DNA from: Chloroflexota bacterium
GTDB taxonomy: Bacteria; Chloroflexota; Dehalococcoidia; Lucifugimonadales; JACPCL1
Length of the DNA stretch: 35,438 bases
Reading direction: 5' to 3'
Assembly (NCBI GenBank): GCA_016210395.1
Contig: JACQUI010000279.1
Location: 1-35,438, forward strand
This document shows positions 24,300 through 33,205 of this stretch, one piece after another. The notes beneath the pieces were generated by a model. That model was not told the DNA's origin. It made no database searches and saw only the letters and a program-made list of their open reading frames with translations. A program made the position numbers and the translations under genes. Each line of letters opens with the position of its first letter. The first letter of the stretch is position 1.

Positions 24300-25130
24300 T
24301 CACCCCCCGTTCGCGTATCTCGGGTAGGAGCCGAAGACCTTAAGCACCGCAACCTGGCGGCGCAGCGCCTCGATTGCTTCGGCCACCACGGGGTCCAGCC
24401 GGTGGCCCGCCATGTCCAGCAGGAACACGTACTGCCCGAGGCTCTGCTTGGTGGGGCGCGACTCTACTTTCACCAGATTCACCTTCCGGCGGGCGAACTC
24501 CCCCAGCGCTGCGTGCAGCAGGCCGGGGCGGTCGTCGTTGAACCAGAAGCACAGGGAGGTCTTGTCGTTGCCCGTAGGCGGGCTGTCGGTGTGGGCCAGC
24601 GCCACGAAGCGCGTGACGTTGGAGGGGTTGTCCTGGATGCCTCTGGCCAGCACCTCCATGCCGTAGAGTTGGGCGGCGCGCAGCGTGCCGATGGCCGCCG
24701 CCCCGTCCGGCTGGAGGCGGAGCTGTTCAGCGGCGGCAGCGGTGCTCATGGCCGGCACAACCGCTGCATTGGGGAAACGTCGCGCTATGTAGGCACGGCA
24801 TTGCCCCAGCGCTTGGGGATGGGAATAAATGGTGCGGATGTCCGTCTCCCGCATGCCGGGAGGCGCCAGCAGGCAGTGCTCGATGGGGATGACAAGCTCG
24901 CGGCGTATGAGCAGCGACGTGCCGTGGACGAGGAGGTCCAGCGTGTCGTTGACCGAGCCTTCCAGGCTGTTCTCAATGGGCACGACGCCCTCGTCTGCCT
25001 TGCCGTTCGCTACTGCTTGCGCCACCGCGCCGATAGATGGAAAAGGGACAAGCTCGGCTTCGGGCGCATACCGGAGGGCCGCTGCCTCCGTAAAGGTGCC
25101 GGCGGGACCAAAGTACGCTACCTTTGCCAT
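24300..25130 (-). CDS. pheA: prephenate dehydratase with ACT domain
   Basis: 276 residues. Converts prephenate to phenylpyruvate for phenylalanine synthesis. The catalytic domain covers 1-180 with GPAGTFTEAAA, the PIENSLEGSV loop and the conserved NVTRF motif (TRF at 173-175). The ACT domain covers about 190-270, with RPGLLHAAL and ESRP (223-226), the Phe-binding motifs, so feedback inhibition by Phe is expected. It is a stand-alone enzyme without chorismate mutase. Its ATG overlaps the TGA of the upstream RCK gene (ATGA), an unexpected partner. Confidence 0.96.
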   Translation of the reverse strand: MAKVAYFGPAGTFTEAAALRYAPEAELVPFPSIGAVAQAVANGKADEGVVPIENSLEGSVNDTLDLLVHGTSLLIRRELVIPIEHCLLAPPGMRETDIRTIYSHPQALGQCRAYIARRFPNAAVVPAMSTAAAAEQLRLQPDGAAAIGTLRAAQLYGMEVLARGIQDNPSNVTRFVALAHTDSPPTGNDKTSLCFWFNDDRPGLLHAALGEFARRKVNLVKVESRPTKQSLGQYVFLLDMAGHRLDPVVAEAIEALRRQVAVLKVFGSYPRYANGG

Positions 25131-25798
25131 CAGCGGCCTACCCTTGTGAAGATTTCCATGAGCTCCGCGTCGCCCTCGGGAGGCGTCACGGCGATGACCT
25201 CGTCGTGGGGTTCGATGAGCTGGCCTGTCGCAGGGATGCGCGGCTGCCCACGGTGGTTCACCACCAGTGTGATCAGCGTGTTGGGCGGAAGGACGAGCTC
25301 GTGGATCGGCTTGCCCACGACCTCGGCATCGGGCGGGACGTGGATGTCTACCAGCCGGAGGTCGGTCCGGGGCACGGGCATCAGGTGGATGAGCGCCTGT
25401 TCGGTCAGCTCGCCCTCCACGTGGGCTAGGATGGTATTGGTGTGGCTAACGACGACGTCAACGCCCAGCGACTTGAACAAGCTCTCGTTGGCGGGGTCGT
25501 TGACAAGAGCAATCGTCTTCTTGACGTTGAAGCGATGCTTGGCCACCTGGCACGCCACCAGGTTGTCCTCATCGTGGCCCGTCACGGCGATGAGCACGTC
25601 GGCGCGGTTTGCCCCCGCTTCCGCCAGCAGCGCAGCCTCCGAGCCGTCGCCGCTGATGGCCACGCTCCCAAGCTCGTCCACGACACGGGCGTGCCGCGCG
25701 GAGTCCTGCTCGATGGCCAGGACCTCGTGCTCGGCAGTGATCAGTGCTTTTAGCAGGTGGTAGCCCACCTTGCCGCAGCCGACGATGATGATGTACAT
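25130..25798 (-). CDS. TrkA/KtrA-type potassium uptake regulator (RCK_N + RCK_C)
   Basis: 222 residues. Cytoplasmic subunit that gates a Trk/Ktr potassium transporter on nucleotide binding. The RCK_N Rossmann domain covers 1-125: IIIVGCGKVGYHLLKALI, then the acidic AIEQD at the end of strand two, and ISGDGSE. The RCK_C domain follows at about 140-220 (RLVDIHVPPDAEVVGKPI ... ITLVVNHRG). The gene follows a second RCK_N gene with a 2-base gap and overlaps pheA by ATGA. The membrane subunit TrkH/KtrB is not in the window. Confidence 0.93.
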   Translation of the reverse strand: MYIIIVGCGKVGYHLLKALITAEHEVLAIEQDSARHARVVDELGSVAISGDGSEAALLAEAGANRADVLIAVTGHDEDNLVACQVAKHRFNVKKTIALVNDPANESLFKSLGVDVVVSHTNTILAHVEGELTEQALIHLMPVPRTDLRLVDIHVPPDAEVVGKPIHELVLPPNTLITLVVNHRGQPRIPATGQLIEPHDEVIAVTPPEGDAELMEIFTRVGR

Positions 25799-25800
25799 GG

Positions 25801-26199
25801 CTATTTGCGCAGCGCCTCGAGCAGCATGGCAGAGATGGTCCGCGAGGGGCTGACGGCTTCTACCCCCAGCTCCTGGTACATCTGCTGCCGCGTGGGGTCA
25901 TAGATGAGGCAGATGACCTTGGGCACCTTGAAGAGAAACCGGACCTTTTGTGCCGCAAAGGCATTGCGCGCGTCCCCCTGGTCCACTGCGAAAAACGCGT
26001 CCATCCGCTCGATGCCCGCGCTACGCAGGTCGTCCTCCAGGGCGCCGTCGCCAAGGAGCGTCGTTGCGCCAAGGGTTGGCGGGATGCGTCGCAGGTTCTC
26101 CTCCCGCGTGTCCATGACGGTCACGTCATGACCGCCCTGCACCAACTCTCGCACGATCATGGCGCCAATCCGGGAGCTGCCCATGACAAGAATCTTCAT
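25801..26199 (-). CDS. single RCK_N (TrkA-N) domain protein
   Basis: 132 residues, only the nucleotide-binding half of a TrkA-like protein: ILVMGSSRIGAMIVRELV, TVMDTREENLRR, LLGDGALEDDLRSAGI. The usual GxGxxG is altered to GSSRIG. Lacking RCK_C, it probably pairs with the full RCK protein encoded two bases downstream, as in two-subunit or tandem RCK gating rings. It lies 22 bases after the Usp gene in the same transcript. Confidence 0.88.
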   Translation of the reverse strand: MKILVMGSSRIGAMIVRELVQGGHDVTVMDTREENLRRIPPTLGATTLLGDGALEDDLRSAGIERMDAFFAVDQGDARNAFAAQKVRFLFKVPKVICLIYDPTRQQMYQELGVEAVSPSRTISAMLLEALRK

Positions 26200-26221
26200 G
26201 GGGCGAAACCGCCTCTACAGC

Positions 26222-26671
26222 TCATTCCCGCGCGCCATTGAGCGAGGGCGTCATTCCTGTGCGCCAGATGAGCACGGGGCAAGGAGCAAACCTCAGCACG
26301 TGGGGCGCGGCATTGCCGAGGGTAAAGCTCCCGTGGCGAGTCTGATACGGCACTGTCATGAGAATCAAGTCTGCCTGTCTTTCGACTGCCTCCAGCACAA
26401 TAGCGGGGCCGGCGTCGCGGGCCTGGAGCATCGAGGCTTCCACGACGCCCTTGTACTCCTTGGCCATGTCCTCCATCTGGCGCAACACCGTTTCGCCCCG
26501 GCTGCTCTCCGGGGAGACATCGGAGTCCAACGGCAAGTGATGCGGCACCTCGATGACGTACACCAGGTACACTTTGCCTTTGGCGTCCTTTACGAGGTCA
26601 CAGGCCAATTGCAGTGCTTTGGCGTCCGCATCGTCGCCGTGGACAGGGAGAAGAAGTTTCTTCCAAGGCAT
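26222..26671 (-). CDS. universal stress protein, UspA family
   Basis: 149 residues with the alpha/beta Usp fold: MPWKKLLLPVHGDDADAKAL start, YLVYVIEVPHHL and the late motif RHGSFTLGNAAPHVLRFAPC then PVLIW. The ATP-binding G-x2-G-x9-G(S/T) pattern is weak (HGSFTLGNA), so nucleotide binding is uncertain. First gene of an operon with two RCK proteins and pheA, driven by a strong promoter. Usp and RCK domains next to each other suggest control of ion transport by nucleotide or stress state. Confidence 0.9.
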   Translation of the reverse strand: MPWKKLLLPVHGDDADAKALQLACDLVKDAKGKVYLVYVIEVPHHLPLDSDVSPESSRGETVLRQMEDMAKEYKGVVEASMLQARDAGPAIVLEAVERQADLILMTVPYQTRHGSFTLGNAAPHVLRFAPCPVLIWRTGMTPSLNGARE

Positions 26672-26809
26672 ATGCTAATGACGGTTTCAATCCTCACCCC
26701 GCACTCAGGTGGGGTGCAACTGACGGGGTTGCGGCTCCAGGCCACCGCCTTTGGCTGCCGTGTCTCCACGCTGAAGCAGTCGGGGCCATTGCTGCTTTGC
26801 AGCGGACAG

Positions 26810-26839
26810 ATTATACGCTGCGGCGCACGATATGTTCAA
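26810..26839 (-). promoter_or_regulatory. promoter of the Usp-RCK-RCK-pheA operon
   Basis: Read on the minus strand, TTGAAC (26834-26839) stands 18 bases before a perfect TATAAT (26810-26815). The leader to the Usp ATG is about 130 bases. Confidence 0.75.
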
Positions 26840-26956
26840 TTGCGCGGGAGGGCTAGGGAGGGACATACGGGCATGGGGGCACAAGGCATTCAGGCATACT
26901 TGGTGGAGCGGCTGTGGAATTGTTCTGGCGGCCTGGACCGGATTGGAATGCTAGCT

Positions 26957-26988
26957 GGATTCGTTTTGTTTTTGGAGGAAACGAATCC
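26957..26988. repeat. perfect 10-base inverted repeat with 12-base spacer
   Basis: GGATTCGTTT (26957-26966) and AAACGAATCC (26979-26988) flank TGTTTTTGGAGG. It belongs to no other repeat family seen in the window. Possible operator or remnant of an inserted element. Confidence 0.45.
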
Positions 26989-27265
26989 GAGATTCATAAC
27001 GGGTGTCTGGGGCCGGGCGCACCGACGGTGTGGGGTGGTGATGCGTTGTGCGGATGAGTGGAGGATAGCAGGCAGGAGGGGGGATAGGAAAGAGGGGCGT
27101 GGCAGGTGCAGCGGCGCGACCCTCGCTCCCTCTTGGTGCTGGCGCACCAATCGCACCTCATCGAGGCAGACAGAAATCCCCCTTAGAAAGGTAGCACTGG
27201 TTTTGCCAAAGAGCGTATGATAAAGCTATCGAGCTACTTCTCAAGACGCTGAGGCCCGCTGTCCT

Positions 27266-28732
27266 ATGACCAACCGCTATCCCGCTGTTGCCTATAGCAT
27301 TTCCCTGCGAGCCGAATACCCCAACCGGCCCGGCATGTTGGGAAAAATCGCCGCCACCATTGGGCGGATGGGAGGCGACATCGGAGCCGTGGACATCGTC
27401 GAATCGTCCCGGGAGTACATCGTCCGCGATATCACCGTCAACGCGCGCGACGTTGCGCACGGCCAGGACATCGCCAATAAGCTCCGGTCCATGCGAGGCG
27501 TCAAGGTGCTTGGTGTTTCCGACCCTACGTTTCTGCTGCACAGCCGGGGCAAGATCGAGATGCGCTCCAAGGTCGCCATCAAGACCCGCAACGACCTCTC
27601 CATGGCCTACCGCCCCGGCGTCATTCGCGTAGCCTACGCAATCAATGAGGAGCCCAGCGCCGCCTGGACCCTGACGACCAAGAGCAACTCCGTGGCGGTG
27701 GTGACCGATGGCACAGCCGTCCTCGGCCTGGGTGATATTGGCCCGGCGGCCGCCATGCCCGTGATGGAAGGCAAGGCCATGCTGTTCAAAGAGTTGGCCG
27801 GCGTGGATGCCTGGCCTATTTGCCTTGCAACCAAGGACCCGGACGCTATCATCCGCGCGGTGAAGAATATCGCTCCCGGCTTCGGCGGCATCAACCTGGA
27901 GGACATCGCCGCGCCCAAGTGCTTCTACATCGAGGATCGTCTGAAGGCTGAGCTGGACATCCCCGTCATGCATGACGACCAGCACTGCACGGCGGTCGTC
28001 GTGCTGGCCGCCACCATGAACATGCTCAAGCTGGTCAAAAAGCAGATTGAAGACATCAAGATCGTCTTCTCAGGCGCGGGCGCGGCGGGCACCGCTACGG
28101 CCAAGCTGTTGACCGAGGCCGGCGCCCGCAACATCATCGGCTACGACCGCGAGGGCATCCTGCACCGTGGAGAGGATTACGGCGGCCATGCCGGCAAGCT
28201 CTGGTTCGCCAACGAGTGCAATCCCCAGGACTTTCGCGGCGACCTCATGGGCGCAATGGAAGGCGCGGACCTGTTCATCGGCGTCTCCGGCCCCGGCGTC
28301 CTCACCGTGGAGCATGTGAAACGCATGAACCGCGACGCCGCAGTGTTCGCCATGGCCAACCCCGATCCGGAAATAGCGCCGGAAGAGGCCGAGCCATATG
28401 TGCGCATCATGGCCACCGGACGCTCCGACTACCCCAATCAGATCAACAACGTGCTGGGCTTCCCCGGCTTCTTTCGTGGGCTGCTGGACAGCCGCGCGCG
28501 CGAGGTGAACACGGAGATGAAGATTGCTGCGGCCAGGGCCATTGCGGAAGCCGTGCCCGCCAACCAGCTCAACGAGGAATACATCATGCCCAGCGTCTTC
28601 GACCGCAGCGTTACCAGGGCGGTTGCCCGGGAGGTTGCAGCAGCGGCCCAGCGGACAGGGGTCGCCAGGCGGCTCCGGCGCAGCCACCGCGTGTCCTACT
28701 GGCTCTCCGGCGGCCTGGACACGGGGCGATAG
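27266..28732 (+). CDS. NAD(P)-dependent malic enzyme with N-terminal ACT domain (copy 1)
   Basis: 488 residues. Oxidative decarboxylation of malate to pyruvate. An ACT domain covers about 8-90 (YPNRPGMLGKIAATIGRMGG), suggesting allosteric control by a small molecule. The malic domain follows (KTRNDLSMAYRPGV, TDGTAVLGLGDIGPAAAMPV, GINLEDIAAPKC), then the NAD(P) fold with SGAGAAGTATAKLL. The metal/active-site motif reads MHDDQHCTAVV: residue 241 is Cys where the family and the adjacent copy have Gly. The ribosome site is weak. It lies about 90 bases before a close paralogue, from which it is separated by a palindrome. Confidence 0.95.
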   Translation: MTNRYPAVAYSISLRAEYPNRPGMLGKIAATIGRMGGDIGAVDIVESSREYIVRDITVNARDVAHGQDIANKLRSMRGVKVLGVSDPTFLLHSRGKIEMRSKVAIKTRNDLSMAYRPGVIRVAYAINEEPSAAWTLTTKSNSVAVVTDGTAVLGLGDIGPAAAMPVMEGKAMLFKELAGVDAWPICLATKDPDAIIRAVKNIAPGFGGINLEDIAAPKCFYIEDRLKAELDIPVMHDDQHCTAVVVLAATMNMLKLVKKQIEDIKIVFSGAGAAGTATAKLLTEAGARNIIGYDREGILHRGEDYGGHAGKLWFANECNPQDFRGDLMGAMEGADLFIGVSGPGVLTVEHVKRMNRDAAVFAMANPDPEIAPEEAEPYVRIMATGRSDYPNQINNVLGFPGFFRGLLDSRAREVNTEMKIAAARAIAEAVPANQLNEEYIMPSVFDRSVTRAVAREVAAAAQRTGVARRLRRSHRVSYWLSGGLDTGR

Positions 28733-28761
28733 CGGCGAAGACGGAGCCCACCCCTATTTTA

Positions 28762-28786
28762 TTCCTCCCCCGTCAATGGGGAGGAA
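28762..28786. repeat. palindrome between the two malic enzyme genes
   Basis: TTCCTCCCC and GGGGAGGAA form a perfect 9-base stem around CGTCAAT. It matches the CCTCCCC-type palindromes at 1368, 9589 and 9676. Confidence 0.65.
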
Positions 28787-28822
28787 ACCGGAACTTGCCG
28801 CAGCAGAGAAAGGGAGTGTCGT

Positions 28823-30271
28823 ATGACAGACCGCCATCCTGCGATTGCGTATGGCGTCACCATCCGAACGGAGTACCCCAACCGCCCCGGGATGCTTGGC
28901 AAGGTCACCTCCGCCATCGGCAACGCGGGGGGAGACATCTCCGGCCTCGACCTTGTCCATTCCAGCCGCGAGACCACCATCCGTGACTTCACCGTAAACG
29001 CGCGCGACGTCGCGCACGGCCAGCAAGTGGTGGCAGCGGTGCGCTCCATCGCAGAGGTGACGGTGGTAAGCGTCTCCGACCCCACGTTCCTCCTGCACCT
29101 GGGCGGCAAGATAGAGATGCGGTCCAAGTCGCCCATCAAGACCCGCAACGACCTCTCCATGGCCTACACGCCCGGCGTCGCCCGCGTCTGCATGGCAATA
29201 CACGATGACCCCGCCGCCGTATGGACTCTTACCACCAAAAGCAACACCGTAGCCGTGGTCACCGACGGCACCGCAGTCCTGGGACTGGGGGATATTGGCC
29301 CTGCCGCAGCGATGCCTGTCATGGAAGGCAAAGCCATGCTGTTCAAGGAAATGGCTGACGTGGACGCATGGCCCATCTGCCTTGCCACCAAAGACCCCGA
29401 AGAGATCATTGAGACGGTGACGAACATCGCTACCGGTTTCGGCGGCATCAACCTGGAGGACATCTCCGCGCCCAGGTGCTTCTACATCGAAGAGCGGCTG
29501 AAGGAGGTCCTGGAAATCCCGGTATTCCACGATGACCAGCATGGCACAGCGGTCGTTGTCCTGGCGGCCCTCTACAACTCCCTGAAGATCGTCCGCAAGA
29601 ACATCGAAGACCTCAAGACAGTCATCGTCGGCGTCGGCGCCGGCGGCACTGCCACGGCGAAGCTGTTCTACGAAGCGGGCATGCGCAACATCATCGGGTT
29701 CGACCGCACAGGAGCAGTCCACCGGGGGCGGGACTTCAACGGCAGCCCCGGCAAGCAGTGGCTTGCCCAGTACTGCAACCCGGCGAACTACCGGGGCGAC
29801 CTCATGGGCGCAATGGAGGGGGCAGACCTCTTCGTTGGCCTGTCTGCTCCCGGGGTGCTCAACGCAGAGCACCTCAAGCGCATGGACAGGGATGCCATCG
29901 TCTTTGCGATGGCCAATCCCGACCCCGAGATCTTTCCGGAAGAGGCCTTGCCCCACGTGCGCGTCATGGGCACCGGCCGCTCCGACTATCCCAACCAGAT
30001 CAACAACGCGCTGTGTTTCCCCGGTTTCTTCCGCGGCCTGCTGGACTGCCGCGCCCACGAGGTGAACACGGAGATGAAGCTTGCGGCGGCCAACGCCATC
30101 GCCACTGCCGTCCCCGCCAACCAGCTCAGCGAAGAGAACGTCATGCCCAACGTCTTCGACCGCAACGTGGCCCGCCACGTGGCCCGCGCGGTTGTGGAGG
30201 CCGCCTACAAGACCGGCGCGGCCCAACGCTCGCGCCGCCGCCGCACCTACGGCCTGGGCGCGTACAAATAG
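28823..30271 (+). CDS. NAD(P)-dependent malic enzyme with N-terminal ACT domain (copy 2)
   Basis: 482 residues, ATG with AAAGGGAG upstream. It has the same domain order as copy 1 and aligns with it from the first residue without gaps over at least the first 250: ACT domain 8-90 (YPNRPGMLGKVTSAIGNAGG), malic domain (TDGTAVLGLGDIGPAAAMPV), metal loop FHDDQHGTAVV with the normal Gly 241, and NAD(P) motif VGVGAGGTATAKLF. This copy is the canonical one. The C-terminal tail is Arg-rich and short. The two genes are a tandem duplication that has diverged; different cofactors, effectors or conditions may distinguish them. Confidence 0.96.
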   Translation: MTDRHPAIAYGVTIRTEYPNRPGMLGKVTSAIGNAGGDISGLDLVHSSRETTIRDFTVNARDVAHGQQVVAAVRSIAEVTVVSVSDPTFLLHLGGKIEMRSKSPIKTRNDLSMAYTPGVARVCMAIHDDPAAVWTLTTKSNTVAVVTDGTAVLGLGDIGPAAAMPVMEGKAMLFKEMADVDAWPICLATKDPEEIIETVTNIATGFGGINLEDISAPRCFYIEERLKEVLEIPVFHDDQHGTAVVVLAALYNSLKIVRKNIEDLKTVIVGVGAGGTATAKLFYEAGMRNIIGFDRTGAVHRGRDFNGSPGKQWLAQYCNPANYRGDLMGAMEGADLFVGLSAPGVLNAEHLKRMDRDAIVFAMANPDPEIFPEEALPHVRVMGTGRSDYPNQINNALCFPGFFRGLLDCRAHEVNTEMKLAAANAIATAVPANQLSEENVMPNVFDRNVARHVARAVVEAAYKTGAAQRSRRRRTYGLGAYK

Positions 30272-30684
30272 GGGCGCAGAGGCAACCCGCCCGCCTGTCC
30301 CAGAAGGCGAGGCGTCGCTCAAGGCCTCACGTAGGGAGGGCAGCCTGCTGCCCCCCTACATTTGCATCATGAGACACGCTCGCGTAGTCCGCCTCTACGC
30401 AGACCCGGCGGCCACAGCTCGACCGGTTGGAGCAGATCCCGGGAGCCTGGCTCACAATTTTGGCGAACCCATCTGGCAATGACGTATCTCGCAAAATGCC
30501 GCCAATCCGTAGATGCCGTAATGATTGTCAAGGAAGGGAGGGGCCAGGAGAAAGGGGAAGGAACGAACGGAGTGCCCCTGCTCAGGACCGCGAAGCAGAG
30601 AGACCCTGCCCCTACAGGTAGTTGGCCGCAGCGGTCGTCGCGAGTCCCCAGGGGAGGCGGGCGACAGCATAGGGATCGCGCCAG
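30272..30684. other. 413-base gap with repeats between convergent genes
   Basis: No gene is supported. A palindrome at 30331-30359 (GTAGGGAGGGCAGC with GCTGCCCCCCTAC) belongs to the TAGGGGCG-type intergenic family. CCTGCCCCTACAGGTAG at about 30604-30620 looks like a fragment of the same. No clear terminator with a T run was seen for either convergent gene. Confidence 0.5.
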
Positions 30685-32952
30685 CTACTTGCCGTTCAGC
30701 GCCTTGAAGACCGCTTCCGGCGTCATGGGCAGCCCGCGCAGCCGCTTGCCCGTGGCGCGGTAGATGGCGTTGGCAAGCGCCGCTGCGGGAGGGACGATGG
30801 GGACCTCGCCGACGCCCCGCGCGCCGTAGGGGCCGTCGGGCGCGGGGACCTCCACGATCACCGCGTCAATCATGGGGGTGTCCAGGGAGGTAGGCATCCG
30901 GTAGTCCAGCAGCGTGGGGTTCCGCAGCATGCCTTTGGCGTAGTCGTAGTACTCGGTCAGCGCCCAGCCGATGCCCTGGAGCGCCCCTCCCTGTATCTGC
31001 CCTTCCACCATCGTGGGGTTGATGGCTTTGCCCACATCCTGGAAGGCGGTATAGCGCAGCACCGTCACCTTGCCGGTCTCGGGGTCAACCTCCACCTCCG
31101 CCACGTGCGCCGCGAACTGGTGGGCAGGCTGCAACCGCGTAACCGCGCCGTAACCCGCAATGGGGCCACTGGCTGCGCGGGCGGAGTTCCCCGCGATGGT
31201 CTTCATGTCCACCTTCTGCTCCGGGTTCTCCTTCAGCCAGAACATGCCGCCGCCGTACTCCACATCCTGGGCGGGCGCTTTGAAGTGCGCGGCGGCGTGA
31301 ATCTTCAGCAAGCGGATGGCGTCTTTGCACGCCTCGTGGACGGCTGCGCCCATGCTGTAGGTGGTGCGGCTGCCCGCGCTCAGGTCCGTGTAGGGGGCCG
31401 TTTCCGTGTCGGCCATGCGCACGGTGACGTCCTCCAGGGGAACCTGCATCTCGTCCGCGGCCATCTGGGCCATGGTGGTGCGCGTGCCCGTCAGGTCCAC
31501 CTGGCCGCTGAGCAGGCTCACGGTGCCATCGGGCAGCACGTGGACGATGGCGCTGGAGGTGAGGGTCGCGCCGGACCAGTAGCCCAGCGCCAGGCCACGG
31601 CCTCGGTGCGGGCCTTCCGGCGCGGGCGATGTCCAGCACGGGTGCCGGGACACCTGGCGCAAGACCTCCTTCAGCCCAATGCGGTTGTAGGGCTGGCCGT
31701 TGGTAGCCTTCCCGCCCTCGTCCGTCGCGTTGACCATGCGGAACTGGAGCGGGTCCATGCCCAGCTTCTCGGCCACCTCGTCCATGTGGCTTTCGACGGC
31801 GAAGGCGATGGGCGTGCCGCCGGGGGCGCGGTAGGCCTGCACGCGTGGCTTGTTAGTGACGACGTCGTACCCTTCGATCCTGATGTTGGGTATCGTGTAG
31901 GGGCCGAAGCTGACGGTGGCAGCGCCGCCCACGGGCGCGCCGGGGAACGCCCCCGCGTCCATGACGATCCTGGCGTAGCCGGCGGTGAGCCTTCCGTCTC
32001 TCTTGACGCCGGTCTTGATGACGGCATGCATGGGCGAACCCGGCCCCGTTGCACGGAAGACCTCCGCTCGGGACATCACGATCTTCACGGGGCGCAGCGC
32101 TCTGCGGGAGAGCATGGCGGCGATGGGCTCCAGAATGGCGTAGATCTTGCCGCCGAAGCCGCCGCCGACCTCTGTGGGAATCACGTTGATCTTGTGCAGC
32201 GGCATGTCCAGGAGTTGCGACAGCGAACGCCTGATACCGAAGGCGCCCTGGGTGGTTGACCAGACCGTGAGCTTTCCATCGCGCTCGTAAGACACAACGG
32301 TGCTTGTCGGCTCCAGGTATCCCTGGTGCACCATCTTCGTGGAGTAGGCGGTCTCGTGGACGATGTCCGCCTCGGCAAAGCCTTTCTCCACGTCGCCGAA
32401 GCCGGACTCCATAATCATCGCCACGTTGCTCGGCTTCGTGGGGCGCTCGCCCAGTGTCCTGGTGAACAGGTCTTCGTGGAGGAGCGGCGCGCCGGGCTTC
32501 ATGGCCTCCAGCGCATCCTCCACGGGCGGCAGCACCTCGTACTGCACGTCAATCAGCTCCAACGCCTGCTCCGCTGCCTCCGGCGAGACGGCCGCGACGG
32601 CGGCAACAGCGTGGCCGTCGTACAGGGCTTTGTCGTGGGCAATGGTCATCTTGCGCAGGTCAACGAGGCTGATGACCAGCTCTCCGCCGATGGAGCCTGC
32701 GACCTTCTCGATGGGCGGGAGGTCTTGCGCGGTCACCACGGCGTAGACGCCGGGGAGGGCTTCCGCCTTGCTGGCGTCTATGCGCAGTATCCTGGCGTGG
32801 GGGTGAGGGCTGCGGAGCACCTTGCCATACAACATGCCGGGCAGCTTGATGTCCGCCGCGTACATGGCCCTGCCGGTGACGCGCTCCAGGGCGTCAACCT
32901 TACGGGTCCTTGCGCCGATATACCGCTGGGCTTCTTTTGCGGTTGCTGTCAT
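30685..32952 (-). CDS. xanthine dehydrogenase-family molybdopterin-binding subunit
   Basis: 755 residues from ATG 32952 (AGGAGG six bases upstream). Catalytic large subunit of a molybdenum hydroxylase. Fold I: YAADIKLPGMLYGKVLRSPH. Cofactor motifs: TEVGGGFGGKIYA and VQAYRAPGGTPIAFAVESH. The active-site Glu region is near the C terminus in GARGVGEVPIV. The loop that in aerobic CO dehydrogenase is AYxCSFR is here AYRAPGG, so CO oxidation is not supported; hydroxylation of an N-heterocycle, purine or aldehyde is likelier. Last gene of an operon FAD - 2Fe-2S - Mo, 253 bases after the iron-sulfur gene. Confidence 0.95.
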   Translation of the reverse strand: MTATAKEAQRYIGARTRKVDALERVTGRAMYAADIKLPGMLYGKVLRSPHPHARILRIDASKAEALPGVYAVVTAQDLPPIEKVAGSIGGELVISLVDLRKMTIAHDKALYDGHAVAAVAAVSPEAAEQALELIDVQYEVLPPVEDALEAMKPGAPLLHEDLFTRTLGERPTKPSNVAMIMESGFGDVEKGFAEADIVHETAYSTKMVHQGYLEPTSTVVSYERDGKLTVWSTTQGAFGIRRSLSQLLDMPLHKINVIPTEVGGGFGGKIYAILEPIAAMLSRRALRPVKIVMSRAEVFRATGPGSPMHAVIKTGVKRDGRLTAGYARIVMDAGAFPGAPVGGAATVSFGPYTIPNIRIEGYDVVTNKPRVQAYRAPGGTPIAFAVESHMDEVAEKLGMDPLQFRMVNATDEGGKATNGQPYNRIGLKEVLRQVSRHPCWTSPAPEGPHRGRGLALGYWSGATLTSSAIVHVLPDGTVSLLSGQVDLTGTRTTMAQMAADEMQVPLEDVTVRMADTETAPYTDLSAGSRTTYSMGAAVHEACKDAIRLLKIHAAAHFKAPAQDVEYGGGMFWLKENPEQKVDMKTIAGNSARAASGPIAGYGAVTRLQPAHQFAAHVAEVEVDPETGKVTVLRYTAFQDVGKAINPTMVEGQIQGGALQGIGWALTEYYDYAKGMLRNPTLLDYRMPTSLDTPMIDAVIVEVPAPDGPYGARGVGEVPIVPPAAALANAIYRATGKRLRGLPMTPEAVFKALNGK

Positions 32953-33056
32953 GGCCTGCCTCCTGTTCCCGAAAAGCGCCGCGAAATCGGGTGAAGGGGG
33001 AAAGCCCCTGTCATACCTGCGAGAATGCGGTTGGTCCCCACAAGAAAGGGTGGAGT

Positions 33057-33121
33057 TGTCATCCTGAGCGAGTCGGTCAAACCACGCTCGCCTTCCTCTG
33101 CGATCGCCGCAGCGAAGGATC
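33057..33121. repeat. dispersed repeat, TGTCATCCTGAGCG...GCGAAGGATC type, copy A
   Basis: The element opens with TGTCATCCTGAGCGAG and closes with GCCGCAGCGAAGGATC. A related copy in the opposite orientation lies at 33748-33813, on the other side of the 2Fe-2S gene. Both share GGTCAAAC near the left third. This is a common type of intergenic palindromic repeat in bacteria. Confidence 0.6.
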
Positions 33122-33205
33122 ACTCATCAGCCTTGCCATCACGCAAAGGGCTGCGGCAGCAGCCCGCGTTCCACTACTGCCAAACAAGCTTTCGGTGCTG
33201 AGGAC

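Larger units (their letters stand above)
26672..27265. other. 594-base intergenic region between divergent genes
   Basis: No convincing gene on either strand; an 88-codon minus-strand frame at 26890-27156 is of odd composition and lacks a ribosome site. The region holds the minus-strand promoter of the Usp operon at 26810-26839 and an inverted repeat at 26957-26988. A weak TATGAT at 27216-27221 could serve the malic enzyme gene. Part of the region is AT-richer than its surroundings. Confidence 0.55.

Noticed and set aside
28754..30322. 522-codon open frame opposite the second malic enzyme
   Set aside because: Same reason; it is rich in Val, Gly, Ala, Asp and His and has no family signature.
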